Source: Streptococcus oralis (GTDB lineage: Bacteria > Bacillota > Bacilli > Lactobacillales > Streptococcaceae). Taken from it: a stretch of DNA of 64,000 bases. Under the pieces are notes generated by a model, which searched no databases, had not been told where the DNA came from, and worked only from the letters and a program-made list of their open reading frames with translations. Positions within the stretch are counted from its first letter, which is position 1, and each line of letters starts with the position of its first letter. Location of the stretch: positions 33,679-97,678 of the forward strand of contig NZ_JAHZPJ010000006.1 of assembly GCF_019929345.1 (NCBI RefSeq), read 5' to 3'. Shown here piece after piece: positions 1-7,718 of this stretch. Made by a program: the position numbers and the translations under genes.

Positions 1-363
1 CTTTCTGTTAATCCAGGTGAAATTGAGGCGGCGCGTAGTTTGGGTATGACTCGTGCGCAAGTTTACCGTCGCGTGATTATTCCAAATGCAGCGGTGGTAG
101 CGACGCCAACTTTGATTAACTCCCTTATCGGTTTGACCAAGGGAACTTCTCTAGCCTTTAGCGCAGGTGTTGTGGAGGTCTTTGCCCAAGCTCAGATTTT
201 GGGTGGAGCTGATTACCGCTATTTTGAACGTTTCATCTCCGTTGCCCTTGTCTATTGGGTAGTCAATATCGGAATTGAAAGCCTCGGCCGTTTCATCGAG
301 AGAAAAATGGCTATTTCTGCACCTGATACAGTGTCTACAGATGTGAAAGGAGACCTTCGTTAA
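1..363 (+). CDS. Amino-acid ABC transporter permease, C-terminal part (5' end outside window)
   Basis: This is the C-terminal 120 residues of a polar amino-acid ABC permease; the frame is open from base 1, so the true start lies upstream. The visible start holds the EAA loop (EAARSLGMT), the cytoplasmic segment by which a permease docks on its ATPase. Two hydrophobic segments follow, and a charged tail ends the protein. It overlaps the following ATPase gene by one base (TAATG), so the two are translationally coupled and form one importer. In related streptococci the pair next to trxB is thought to import cystine or another polar amino acid; that substrate comes from memory and is not shown by the sequence. 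Confidence 0.93.
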   Translation, partial: LSVNPGEIEAARSLGMTRAQVYRRVIIPNAAVVATPTLINSLIGLTKGTSLAFSAGVVEVFAQAQILGGADYRYFERFISVALVYWVVNIGIESLGRFIERKMAISAPDTVSTDVKGDLR

Positions 364-1106
364 TGATTAAGATTTCGAATTTAAGCAAATCCTTTTCAGG
401 ACAAGCTGTCTTGGATCATCTGAACCTAGATATCCAAAAGGGGGAGGTAGTGGCTTTGATTGGTTCATCTGGAGCTGGGAAATCAACCTTTCTTCGTAGT
501 TTGAACTACCTTGAAACTCCAGATAGTGGAACGATTCAGATTGACAATTTTAAAGTTGATTTTTCTCAGATTAGCCAAGAAGAAATCCTAACCCTTCGTC
601 GCAAGTTGTCCATGGTTTTCCAACAGTTCAATTTGTTTGAACGCCGAACAGCCCTTGACAATGTCAAGGAAGGTTTGGTTGTCGTTAAAAAATTATCGGA
701 CGAGGAAGCAACAAAAATCGCCAAGGAAGAGTTGGCTAAGGTTGGACTTTCTGACCGTGAAAACCATTATCCTCGCCACTTATCAGGTGGACAAAAGCAA
801 CGGGTTGCTCTCGCGCGTGCGCTTGCTATGAAACCAGATGTCTTGCTCTTGGACGAGCCTACTTCAGCCCTTGACCCAGAACTGGTCGGCGAAGTAGAGA
901 AGTCTATTGCAGACGCTGCCAAGTCAGGTCAGACCATGATTTTGGTCAGTCACGATATGTCTTTTGTAGCCCAAGTGGCAGACAAGGTTCTATTCCTAGA
1001 TAAAGGGAAAATCATCGAGTCTGGCACACCGGATGAAATCATCAATCACCCGAAAGAAGAACGGACAAAAGAATTCTTTGCTAGTTACAAACGGACTTAT
1101 ATTTGA
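363..1106 (+). CDS. Amino-acid ABC transporter ATP-binding protein
   Basis: This 247-residue ATPase powers the permease encoded just upstream. It has a Walker A motif (GSSGAGKST, about residues 34-42), a Q-loop (VFQQFNLF), the signature LSGGQKQR (about 140-147), a Walker B (VLLLDEPTSALDP) and an H-loop (LVSHD). Length and motifs are those of the GlnQ/HisP class that serves polar amino-acid importers. The start codon overlaps the permease stop, so the genes share one mRNA. A hairpin terminator follows within 20 bases. The substrate cannot be read from the ATPase. Proximity to thioredoxin reductase fits a cystine importer, but that is inference. Confidence 0.95.
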   Translation: MIKISNLSKSFSGQAVLDHLNLDIQKGEVVALIGSSGAGKSTFLRSLNYLETPDSGTIQIDNFKVDFSQISQEEILTLRRKLSMVFQQFNLFERRTALDNVKEGLVVVKKLSDEEATKIAKEELAKVGLSDRENHYPRHLSGGQKQRVALARALAMKPDVLLLDEPTSALDPELVGEVEKSIADAAKSGQTMILVSHDMSFVAQVADKVLFLDKGKIIESGTPDEIINHPKEERTKEFFASYKRTYI

Positions 1107-1158
1107 TATAATAGAAAAAGGAAAACTCAGTTAGTTGGACTAGCTGAGTTTACTCTTT
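1107..1158 (+). terminator. Hairpin terminator behind the ABC operon, with a TATAAT box in front
   Basis: The stem AAACTCAGTTAG pairs with CTAGCTGAGTTT (1123-1134 with 1140-1151), followed by a T-rich run. A perfect TATAAT lies at 1107-1112, directly after the ATPase stop codon. A start from that box would run straight into the hairpin, so the unit may act as a leader attenuator for the DUF4059 gene, or the box may be chance. Confidence 0.6.
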
Positions 1159-1183
1159 AAAAAAGATAGAAACGAGAGAGATC

Positions 1184-1408
1184 ATGCTACTGCATTTATT
1201 TTCTTTATATTTCGAGAGTTTGATCTTAACGACCATCTTTGTCGTGATTTTTCTGGGGATTTGGATCGGATTGAGAGCCATGTCTGGTGTGGACAAGACA
1301 GCCAAAGCTCGCCAAGCTCATCTCTATGATATGATTATGATTGGAGTTTTGGTCGTTCCGGTGTTATCCTTTGCCGTCATGAGTTTGCTCTTGGTTTTCA
1401 AGGCATAA
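1184..1408 (+). CDS. Small membrane protein, DUF4059 type
   Basis: This 74-residue protein has two predicted membrane helices (about residues 8-29 and 50-72) joined by a short basic loop (TAKARQAH). Size and position between an amino-acid ABC operon and trxB match the streptococcal DUF4059 family as I recall it. No function is known to me. An acceptable ribosome site (ACGAGAGAGATC) precedes the ATG. It could be a small partner of the transporter or simply co-located. Confidence 0.75.
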   Translation: MLLHLFSLYFESLILTTIFVVIFLGIWIGLRAMSGVDKTAKARQAHLYDMIMIGVLVVPVLSFAVMSLLLVFKA

Positions 1409-1473
1409 TCCTTGCGTGACTAGCAAGATTGAGTTAGAATAAAGATAGTTACAACAAGAAAGAAGGAATCGAA

Positions 1474-2385
1474 ATGTACGATACGATTATTGTCGGTGCT
1501 GGACCCGCGGGAATGACCGCTGCCTTATATGCTGCTCGAAGCAATCTGAAAGTGGCTTTGATTGAAGGTGGTCTGCCAGGCGGGCAAATGAATAACACAT
1601 CTGATATTGAAAACTATCCAGGTTATGCCAACATTAGTGGACCTGAATTGGCTGAAAAGATGTTTGAACCACTTGAAAACCTTGGAGTGGAGCATCTTTA
1701 TGGCTACGTTGAAAATATTGAAGACCAGGGTGACTATAAGAAGGTAATCACTGATGATCAAGTTTACGAAACCCGTACTGTCATCGTGGCAACTGGGTCA
1801 AAACACCGTCTCTTAGGAGTTCCCGGAGAAGAAGAACTGAACAGTCGTGGTGTTTCTTACTGTGCAGTTTGTGATGGAGCTTTCTTCCGTGACCAAGACT
1901 TGCTCGTAGTCGGTGGTGGAGATTCAGCGGTAGAAGAAGCTCTCTTCTTGACTCGCTTTGCTAAGACTGTCACTATTGTTCACCGCCGTGACCAACTTCG
2001 TGCCCAAAAGGTTTTGCAAGACCGTGCCTTTGCTAATGAGAAAGTCAACTTTATCTGGGACTCTGTCGTCAAGGAAATCAAAGGTGAAAACCGAGTAGAA
2101 TCTGTCGTTTTTGAAAATGTAAAAACAGGTCAAGTAACAGAGCAAGCCTTTGGTGGTGTCTTTATCTATGTTGGTTTGGATCCTGTTAGTGATTTTGCCA
2201 AAGATTTGAATATCCAAGACCAGGCTGGCTGGATTGTGACAGACAATCACATGAAAACTGCCGTTGACGGTATCTTTGCAGTTGGGGATGTTCGCCAGAA
2301 AGACCTTCGCCAAGTGACAACGGCAGTTGGAGATGGGGCTATCGCTGGTCAAGAAGCCTACAAGTTTATCACAGAACATAGTTAA
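1474..2385 (+). CDS. trxB: Thioredoxin-disulfide reductase
   Basis: This 303-residue cytoplasmic flavoenzyme transfers electrons from NADPH through FAD and a cysteine pair to thioredoxin. The N-terminal FAD fold shows VGAGPAGMTAALYA (about residues 7-20). The redox motif CAVC sits near residue 130, as in the low-molecular-weight bacterial class. The NADPH fold shows VVGGGDSAVEEA. The C-terminal FAD-contact motif is GIFAVGDVR. Length is normal for the family. The ribosome site AGAAGGAATCG precedes the ATG. The gene ends at a BOX repeat and converges with rlmB over a shared terminator. Confidence 0.97.
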   Translation: MYDTIIVGAGPAGMTAALYAARSNLKVALIEGGLPGGQMNNTSDIENYPGYANISGPELAEKMFEPLENLGVEHLYGYVENIEDQGDYKKVITDDQVYETRTVIVATGSKHRLLGVPGEEELNSRGVSYCAVCDGAFFRDQDLLVVGGGDSAVEEALFLTRFAKTVTIVHRRDQLRAQKVLQDRAFANEKVNFIWDSVVKEIKGENRVESVVFENVKTGQVTEQAFGGVFIYVGLDPVSDFAKDLNIQDQAGWIVTDNHMKTAVDGIFAVGDVRQKDLRQVTTAVGDGAIAGQEAYKFITEHS

Positions 2386-2488
2386 TACACTTCGAAAATC
2401 TCTTCAAACCACGTTAGCTTCGCCTTGCCGTACTCAAGTACTGTCTACAGCTAGCTTCCTAGTTTGCTCTTTGATTTTCATTGAGTAT
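2386..2488 (+). repeat. BOX repeat element (boxA-boxC, no boxB)
   Basis: The stretch holds the boxA core (TCTTCAAACCACG, then TTCGCCTTGCCGTA) and the boxC end (GCTAGCTTCCTAGTTTGCTC, then TTTTCATTGAGTAT) familiar from Streptococcus pneumoniae BOX elements. There is no room for a full boxB module. It lies directly behind the trxB stop codon. BOX repeats are non-autonomous elements restricted to the mitis group and relatives, so this one helps place the organism. Confidence 0.88.
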
Positions 2489-2493
2489 AATCA

Positions 2494-2531
2494 TAAAAAA
2501 AGTTTCCAATCAACTGATTGGAAACTTTTTT
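2494..2531. terminator. Bidirectional terminator between trxB and rlmB
   Basis: A 10-base stem (AGTTTCCAAT with ATTGGAAACT) is flanked by an A run on the left and a T run on the right. It can therefore stop transcription of both convergent genes. It overlaps the last bases of rlmB. Confidence 0.85.
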
Positions 2532-3258
2532 ATAGTCGGTTTCGGAAAACTTCGTACATGAGAATAGCTGCAGCAACACTGGCATTGAGGCTTTGAACAT
2601 GCCCATTCATGGGAATGGTAATCATCTCATCAACCTGTTTTTTGATGTTGCTAGAGATGCCTTTTCCTTCATTTCCGATGATGAGGGCGATTTTCCCTTT
2701 TGTATTCCACTTGTAGCAAGGGGTACCGTTCATATCCGTTCCAAAGGTCCAGAATCCTTCATCCTTGAGTTTATCTAGGGTTTGACTGAGGTTGGTCACT
2801 CGCGCAATCGGTACGTGCTCAATGGCGCCTGTGGCCGTTTTGGCAACGACAGGAGTAACACCGACAGCACGGTGCTTGGGAATGATGACGCCTGAAACAT
2901 TGGTCGCATCAGCAGTCCTTAAGATAGAGCCTAAGTTGTGAGGGTCAGTTAGACCATCCAGAATCACCAGAAGTGGATTTTCTTCTTGGCGTGTTTTTGC
3001 AAGGATGTGATCCAGCTCGCTATAGGCAAATTCGGACACTCGTAGAACAAAACCTTGGTGGACAGCGCCTTCGGTCATTTCAGAGAGGGATTTTTTTGAA
3101 GTCCAAGAGATGGACACCTTCTTTTCTGTAGCCAGTTCCTTGACTTTCTCAACGTTCTTACCTCGGAGATCTTCTTGGAGGTAGAGTTTGTTTCCTGTGT
3201 TTGCAAGGAGGGCTTCGGTAACGGCGTGGACGCCATAGACAATATCATTTGTTTTCAT
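2530..3258 (-). CDS. rlmB: 23S rRNA 2'-O-ribose methyltransferase, RlmB/TrmH type (SPOUT)
   Basis: This 242-residue SPOUT methyltransferase methylates a ribose of 23S rRNA (G2251 by E. coli numbering) with SAM. The N-terminal L30e-like substrate domain starts DIVYGVHAVTEAL. The C-terminal knot shows DGLTDPHNLGSILRTAD, IIGNEGKGIS and SLNASVAAAILMYE, the three TrmH motifs. An upstream in-frame ATG would add 11 residues, but it lies upstream of the promoter -10 box. The start chosen at 3258 sits six bases after an extended -10 and has no room for a ribosome site, so the mRNA is probably leaderless. YacO-type relatives may instead act on tRNA, which I cannot exclude. Confidence 0.92.
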   Translation of the reverse strand: MKTNDIVYGVHAVTEALLANTGNKLYLQEDLRGKNVEKVKELATEKKVSISWTSKKSLSEMTEGAVHQGFVLRVSEFAYSELDHILAKTRQEENPLLVILDGLTDPHNLGSILRTADATNVSGVIIPKHRAVGVTPVVAKTATGAIEHVPIARVTNLSQTLDKLKDEGFWTFGTDMNGTPCYKWNTKGKIALIIGNEGKGISSNIKKQVDEMITIPMNGHVQSLNASVAAAILMYEVFRNRL

Positions 3259-3273
3259 GCCTCTATTATAACA
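3259..3273 (-). promoter_or_regulatory. Extended -10 promoter of rlmB, leaderless arrangement
   Basis: On the minus strand TGTTATAAT is followed by six bases (AGAGGC) and the ATG at 3258. With a start site seven bases after the -10, transcription would begin at the A of the ATG. No good -35 is seen at normal spacing, which suits an extended -10 promoter. Confidence 0.7.
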
Positions 3274-3298
3274 CAAAACCCCGTCTTGCAACGGGATT
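3273..3298 (-). terminator. Terminator of def, overlapping the rlmB promoter region
   Basis: Minus-strand AATCCCGT pairs with ACGGGGTT around a six-base loop and is followed by TTTTG. The weak T tract touches the extended -10 of rlmB, so the end of def and the start of rlmB share bases. Confidence 0.65.
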
Positions 3299-3302
3299 TT
3301 CT

Positions 3303-3914
3303 TTATTCGAGGATGAGGAGTCCATCTTTGACAGCAAATGGGTCTTTTTCATTGATACGATCATAAAACATGATTCCGTTTAGATGATCAATTTCATGTT
3401 GGACAACGATAGAGTTGTAACCTTTGAGCTTGATACGGTGTTTTTCGCCGTCCTTGTCAAAGTAGTCAACAGTGACTCGGGCATGGCGGACTACATAGCC
3501 AGGTACGTTTCGGTCAACAGAAAGGCAACCTTCTCCTTCGCCAAGAGCAGCATCTTGAACAGAGTGAGATACGATTTTTGGATTGTACATAACAGCTTGC
3601 AGGTCGTAGGCTTCCTGTGGAGTTTCACCTTCTTCCACAATATTTGGCACTAAAACAGCGATAATGCGTTTTGAGATATCGAGTTGGGGAGCAGCAAGTC
3701 CAACCCCACCTCGAAGCCCCATCTTCTCAGCCATAACAGGATCTTGGGAATGTTTGAGGAATTGCATCATCTTTTCGCCAAGGATGATTTCCTGATCAGA
3801 CAGTGGGAAAGTGACCTCCTCAGCAACTGCACGAAGAGTTGGATTCCCCTCGCGGATAATATCATTCATATCAATTAAATGAGCAGCTTTTGTAATACGT
3901 TCTATAGCAGACAT
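3303..3914 (-). CDS. def: Peptide deformylase
   Basis: This 203-residue metalloenzyme removes the formyl group from the N-terminal methionine of new proteins. All three family motifs are present: GVGLAAPQ (residues 70-77), EGCLS (128-132, with the metal-binding Cys) and QHEIDH (172-177, with the two metal-binding His and the catalytic Glu). The insertion between motifs I and II and the length are those of type II deformylases of Gram-positive bacteria. Two upstream in-frame ATGs exist; the chosen one has the strong site AAAGGAGA directly in front. It is transcribed away from the CapA gene and toward rlmB. Confidence 0.97.
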   Translation of the reverse strand: MSAIERITKAAHLIDMNDIIREGNPTLRAVAEEVTFPLSDQEIILGEKMMQFLKHSQDPVMAEKMGLRGGVGLAAPQLDISKRIIAVLVPNIVEEGETPQEAYDLQAVMYNPKIVSHSVQDAALGEGEGCLSVDRNVPGYVVRHARVTVDYFDKDGEKHRIKLKGYNSIVVQHEIDHLNGIMFYDRINEKDPFAVKDGLLILE

Positions 3915-4020
3915 TTTCTCTCCTTTCATTACCTCTACATGATAACACAAAATAGGCGAGAAAGAAAGTCGCAGAAGTTCCTAAAAAATAATATAATAAA
4001 CGGTATTCCCCTTTTGTCTG

Positions 4021-4029
4021 TGGTATAAT
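4021..4029 (+). promoter_or_regulatory. Extended -10 promoter of the CapA-family gene
   Basis: TGGTATAAT is an extended -10 box 39 bases before the ATG at 4069. No convincing -35 is present at 17-base spacing. Confidence 0.6.
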
Positions 4030-4068
4030 AAAAGAAAAGACTTGTACCAAAAGGTAAGGGGGATAAAG

Positions 4069-5379
4069 ATGGAAAAGCGACAAGATCGACGGCCTCATGG
4101 TCCTATTTTTGGATTGTTGAAGAGTAGTATTGGTTTCTTTAGGAATTATAAATCTTGGACAAATGCCCAGTTTATTACGGTATTGCTACTTGCAGTTGCC
4201 TTATCCATGGGGGGGAATTTATTAGTTCGAGCAGTACAAGGTAGCAAGGGGACAAGTTCTAACAGTCAGACTACGACATCTAGTCAATCCAAGGAAAATG
4301 AATCTGGTGAAACGACGGCGCGTATCATGGCAAATGGTGACCTCCTCTACCATATCCCTATCTACCGAACAGCTCTAAAAGAAGATGGGACCTATGATTT
4401 CCATGAAAATTTTGAGTATGTAAAACCCTGGCTCAAACAAGCGGACTTGGTGATTGGTGACTTTGAAGGAACGGTGAATAAAGACCATTACTTGGCAGGT
4501 TATCCTCTCTTTAATGCACCAGGAGAAGTCATGGATGCGATCAAGGATGCAGGCTATCAAGTTCTAGACTTGGCTCACAATCACATCCTAGATTCTCAGA
4601 TAGAGGGAGTGGTTTCGACGGCTCAAGCTATTGAAAAGGCTGGAATGACACCAATCGGAGTTTATACAAAGGAACCACGTGACAAGTCTCCCCTTGTTAT
4701 TAAGGAAGTCAATGGTATCAAGGTAGCTCTCTTGGCCTATTCCTACGGTTTTAATGGCATTGAGCAGTATATCTCTCAAGAGGACTATAATCGCTATCTT
4801 TCTGATATGAATGAAGACAAGATGAAGGCGGAAATCGAGCGTGCAGAGAAGGACGCAGATATTACTGTCATCATGCCTCAGATGGGAATCGAGTACCAGC
4901 TAGAACCAACGGAAGAACAGAAAACACTGTACCATAAGATGATTGACTGGGGAGCTGATATTATCTTTGGAGGGCATCCTCACGTCGTTGAACCTGCTGA
5001 AACAGTTGAAAAAGATGGTGACAAAAAACTGATCATCTATTCCATGGGGAATTTCCTCTCAAATCAACGTATTGAAACCATGCAAGACGAGGAAAATGCC
5101 AAGTGGACGGAGCGCGGTGTTCTCATGGATGTGACCATTAAGAAAAAAGATGGTAAGACAAGGATTGAAACTGCCAAAGCGCATCCGACTTGGGTCAATC
5201 GAACACCCAAAGGAACATACTCTCCAGAAGGCTATCCGCTTTTCCTCTATCAGACCTATATCCTAGAGGACTTCATCGAGGGAGGCAGTCACCGTGACAA
5301 GTTGGACGAAGCGACCAAGGAACGAATTGACACAGCCTATAAAGAAATGAATGAACATGTAGGATTGAAGTGGGACTAG
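4069..5379 (+). CDS. CapA family protein (PgsA/CapA-type metallophosphatase fold), membrane-anchored
   Basis: This 436-residue protein has a short basic cytoplasmic start, one membrane helix (about residues 34-55), a Ser/Thr-rich linker and an extracellular CapA domain. Metallophosphoesterase-like motifs are visible: MANGDLLYH, GDFEGTVN, DLAHNHILD and FGGHPHVVEP. CapA/PgsA proteins take part in poly-gamma-glutamate capsule synthesis in Bacillus. No pgsBC partners are present here, so that role is not supported, and a surface phosphatase or wall-related hydrolase is equally possible. The start at 4069 is preceded by GGGGGAT at good spacing; an earlier ATG lacks a site. It is probably co-transcribed with the HAD and SGNH genes that follow. 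Confidence 0.88.
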   Translation: MEKRQDRRPHGPIFGLLKSSIGFFRNYKSWTNAQFITVLLLAVALSMGGNLLVRAVQGSKGTSSNSQTTTSSQSKENESGETTARIMANGDLLYHIPIYRTALKEDGTYDFHENFEYVKPWLKQADLVIGDFEGTVNKDHYLAGYPLFNAPGEVMDAIKDAGYQVLDLAHNHILDSQIEGVVSTAQAIEKAGMTPIGVYTKEPRDKSPLVIKEVNGIKVALLAYSYGFNGIEQYISQEDYNRYLSDMNEDKMKAEIERAEKDADITVIMPQMGIEYQLEPTEEQKTLYHKMIDWGADIIFGGHPHVVEPAETVEKDGDKKLIIYSMGNFLSNQRIETMQDEENAKWTERGVLMDVTIKKKDGKTRIETAKAHPTWVNRTPKGTYSPEGYPLFLYQTYILEDFIEGGSHRDKLDEATKERIDTAYKEMNEHVGLKWD

Positions 5380-5400
5380 CTTGAATCCAGAGGAAGTAAA

Positions 5401-6228
5401 ATGACGATTAAGATTATTGCGACAGATATGGATGGAACTTTGCTGGATCCGAGAGGCCAGCTGGATCTGCCCCGCTTGGAAAAGATTTTAGATCAGCTGG
5501 ATCAAAGGGATATCCGTTTTGTCATTGCGACGGGGAATGAAATCCATCGTATGAGAGAACTATTGGGACACTTGGCTGAACGCGTAGTCCTAGTAGTTGC
5601 CAATGGGGCGCGAATTTTTGAAAACAATAAATTGATTCAAGCGCAGACCTGGGATGATGCCATGGTTGACAAGGCTTTAGTTCATTTTAAGGGGAGAGAG
5701 TGCCGAGATCAGTTCGTCGTAACTGGTATGAAGGGTGGTTTTGTCAAGAAAGGAACTGTTTTTACAGAACTTGATAAATTTATGACTCCAGAGATGATTG
5801 AAAGACTCTATCAACGAATGAATTTTGTGGAAGACTTGCAATCGGACCTCTTTGGTGGAGTGCTAAAGATGAGCATGGTCGTCGGTGAAGAGCGATCCAG
5901 TTCTGTTTTGAAGGAAATCAATGACCTTTTTGATGGCCGTGTAAGAGCTGTTTCTAGCGGTTATGGTTGTATCGATATCCTACAGGCTGGTGTTCACAAG
6001 GCTTGGGGATTGGAAGAATTACTCAAGCACTGGAATTTGCAATCGGAACAAATCATGGCTTTTGGTGATAGTGAAAACGATGTCGAAATGCTAGAACTGG
6101 CTGGGATTGCCTATGCTATGGAAAATGCAGATGATGAAGCCAAGGCAGTTGCGACTGCCCTAGCACCAGCCAACAGCCAGGCGGGCGTTTATCAGGTCCT
6201 AGAAAATTGGTTAGAGAAAGAGGGATAA
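5401..6228 (+). CDS. HAD-superfamily hydrolase, Cof subfamily (IIB)
   Basis: This 275-residue cytoplasmic phosphatase has HAD motif I DMDGTLLD (residues 8-15), motif II VIATGNE, a motif III lysine (HKAWG) and motif IV GDSENDVEML. A cap domain lies between motifs II and III, as in the Cof/YbiV group, which dephosphorylates sugar phosphates or flavin precursors. The true substrate is unknown. It begins 21 bases after the CapA-family gene with a GAGGAAGT ribosome site, and the next gene starts one base after its stop, so the three form an operon. Confidence 0.92.
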   Translation: MTIKIIATDMDGTLLDPRGQLDLPRLEKILDQLDQRDIRFVIATGNEIHRMRELLGHLAERVVLVVANGARIFENNKLIQAQTWDDAMVDKALVHFKGRECRDQFVVTGMKGGFVKKGTVFTELDKFMTPEMIERLYQRMNFVEDLQSDLFGGVLKMSMVVGEERSSSVLKEINDLFDGRVRAVSSGYGCIDILQAGVHKAWGLEELLKHWNLQSEQIMAFGDSENDVEMLELAGIAYAMENADDEAKAVATALAPANSQAGVYQVLENWLEKEG

Positions 6229-6229
6229 G

Positions 6230-6865
6230 GTGGCAGTACAGTTATTAGAAAATTGGCTCCTAAAGGAGCAGGAAAAGATTCAAACCAAGTATCGTGAATT
6301 GAATCAAGTTTCTGTTCTAGAGCCAGATATCATCTTTATCGGAGATTCGATAGTGGAATATTACCCTCTGCAAGAGTTGTTTGGGACTGCAAAGACGATT
6401 GTCAATCGAGGCATCCGAGGTTACCAGACGGGACTTTTGCTAGAGAATCTTGATGCCCATCTTTATGGTGATGCTGTGGATCAAATTGTTCTCTTAATTG
6501 GGACAAATGATATCGGAAAAGATGTTCCTATGAATGAATCCTTGGATAATCTTGAGCGTGTGGTTCAATCGATTAACCGAGATTATCCGCTGTCACAAAT
6601 AAAGCTCCTTTCCATTTTGCCAGTCAATGAGGGAGAGAAATACAAGCAGACTGTTTATATCCGAACCAATGAAAAGATTAGAGAATGGAATCAAGCCTAT
6701 GAGGCTCTAGCATCCGCCTATATGCAGGTAGATTTTATACCGATTTATGATAGTTTGACAGATTCAGAAGGGCAACTTCAATCAGCCTATACAACGGATG
6801 GGCTTCATCTAAGTGTGGCAGGCTATCAAGCCTTATCAAAAGCCTTAAAAGGATATCTTTTCTAA
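6230..6865 (+). CDS. SGNH/GDSL-family lipase or esterase
   Basis: This 211-residue hydrolase has the four SGNH blocks: FIGDSIVEY (Ser nucleophile), NRGIRGYQT (Gly), LIGTNDIG (Asn) and DGLHLSVAGY (Asp and His). Relatives are annotated as platelet-activating-factor acetylhydrolase-like proteins in pneumococcus, but the physiological substrate is unproved. Translation starts at GTG 6230, one base after the HAD stop codon, using AGAGGGA inside the preceding gene as ribosome site. There is no signal peptide, so it is probably cytoplasmic. It is the last gene before the tmRNA promoter. Confidence 0.92.
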   Translation: MAVQLLENWLLKEQEKIQTKYRELNQVSVLEPDIIFIGDSIVEYYPLQELFGTAKTIVNRGIRGYQTGLLLENLDAHLYGDAVDQIVLLIGTNDIGKDVPMNESLDNLERVVQSINRDYPLSQIKLLSILPVNEGEKYKQTVYIRTNEKIREWNQAYEALASAYMQVDFIPIYDSLTDSEGQLQSAYTTDGLHLSVAGYQALSKALKGYLF

Positions 6866-6880
6866 AGAATCGGCTTAATT

Positions 6881-6909
6881 TTGCATTTTTGATTTAGATG
6901 AGGTATAAT
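6881..6909 (+). promoter_or_regulatory. Promoter of ssrA (tmRNA)
   Basis: TTGCAT (6881-6886) and TATAAT (6904-6909) are separated by 17 bases, a near-consensus housekeeping promoter. The mature RNA begins 17 bases downstream. Confidence 0.85.
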
Positions 6910-6925
6910 GGTTTTATTGTCTTTT

Positions 6926-7270
6926 GGGGTCGTTACGGATTCGACAGGCATTATGAGGCATATTTTGCAACCCGTGTGGCGACGTAAACGCTCAGTTAAA
7001 TATAACTGCAAAAAATAACACATCTTACGCTCTAGCTGCCTAAAAACCAGCAGGCGTGACCTGATTTGGATTGCTCGTGTTCAATGACAGGTCTTATCAT
7101 TAGCGAGATACGATCAAGCCTTGTCTAGTGGTTTGATAAGAGATTAATAGACTCGCAGTTCCTAGGCTTGAGTTATGTGTCGAGGGACTGTTAAAACAAT
7201 ACATAACCTATGGTTGTAGACAAATATGTTGGCAGGTGTTTGGACGTGGGTTCGACTCCCACCGGCTCCA
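6926..7270 (+). ncRNA. ssrA: Transfer-messenger RNA (tmRNA)
   Basis: The RNA rescues stalled ribosomes by trans-translation. The 5' end GGGGTCG pairs with CGGCTCC near the 3' end to form the acceptor stem. The T-arm is GTGGGTTCGACTCCCAC. The tag-coding frame runs from the resume codon GCA at 7008 to TAA at 7041-7043 and encodes AKNNTSYALAA, the streptococcal degradation tag. The encoded 3' end is the discriminator A followed by TTATT, so CCA must be added after transcription. A T-tailed hairpin terminator follows. The 3' half of ssrA is a common integration site, but no integrase or prophage is present here. Confidence 0.97.
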
Positions 7271-7290
7271 TTATTCTTTCACCAACCTTG

Positions 7291-7319
7291 GAAAAACGTT
7301 GTTAAATCAACGTTTTTTA
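7291..7319 (+). terminator. Terminator of ssrA
   Basis: AAAAACGTTG pairs with CAACGTTTTT around the loop TTAAAT. The stem is followed by more T residues. Confidence 0.8.
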
Positions 7320-7418
7320 TTTTTGTCTTTGGTATTCCTGCGGAAAAAGGAGTCATAAAAGGAGTCCTTTTTGCAGTTGGTAAAAATCTTCTGAACACTG
7401 TTTTTAAAAAAGGAATAC

Positions 7419-7446
7419 AAAAAAGGATACAACAGATGTCGTATCC
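7419..7446 (-). terminator. Terminator of tRNA-Ser
   Basis: On the minus strand GGATACGACA pairs with TGTTGTATCC and is followed by a run of T. It lies 24 bases beyond the 3' end of the tRNA. Confidence 0.75.
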
Positions 7447-7469
7447 TAGAAATCGTTTTGGTTTTTCTA

Positions 7470-7557
7470 CGGAAGACATGGGATTCGAACCCACGCACGC
7501 TGTTACACGCCTACCGCGTTTCCAACACGGCCTCTTAAGCCTCTTGAGTAATCTTCC
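7470..7557 (-). tRNA. tRNA-Ser, anticodon GGA
   Basis: The 88-base gene has an acceptor stem GGAAGAT/GTCTTCC-like pairing with discriminator G and a T-arm GTGGGTTCGAATCCCA. It carries the long variable arm expected of serine tRNA. The anticodon loop TTGGAAA gives anticodon GGA, which reads UCC and UCU. The 3' CCA is not encoded, since the gene continues GTAG. Confidence 0.93.
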
Positions 7558-7658
7558 AATACTTACTCAAATAGTCTACCATAAAGCCACTTATCTTGCA
7601 ATAAAAATTTTGGAAATAAGAAAAATGATAGATTTTGAAAGAAAATGATAAAAAATGC

Positions 7659-7686
7659 TTGACTTTGGTAGAGAATGTGCTAGAAT
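7659..7686 (+). promoter_or_regulatory. Promoter of the fru operon
   Basis: TTGACT (7659-7664) and TAGAAT (7681-7686) are 16 bases apart. The TG at the extended -10 position strengthens the box. Confidence 0.8.
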
Positions 7687-7692
7687 GAATAG

Positions 7693-7706
7693 TGTAAACG
7701 ATAACA
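7693..7706 (+). promoter_or_regulatory. CcpA operator (cre site) at the fru operon start
   Basis: TGTAAACGATAACA matches the cre consensus TGWAANCGNTNWCA at every defined position. It begins about where transcription should start, seven bases after the -10 box. CcpA bound here would block initiation when glucose is present. Confidence 0.8.
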
Positions 7707-7718
7707 GGAGGTGGTTTG

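Noticed and set aside
6926..7270. ssrA as attachment site of an integrated island
   Set aside because: No integrase and no duplicated ssrA 3' end in the window.
7226..7648. Open frame across the tmRNA end and tRNA-Ser
   Set aside because: It covers two RNA genes and two terminators, has no ribosome site and its peptide is not protein-like.
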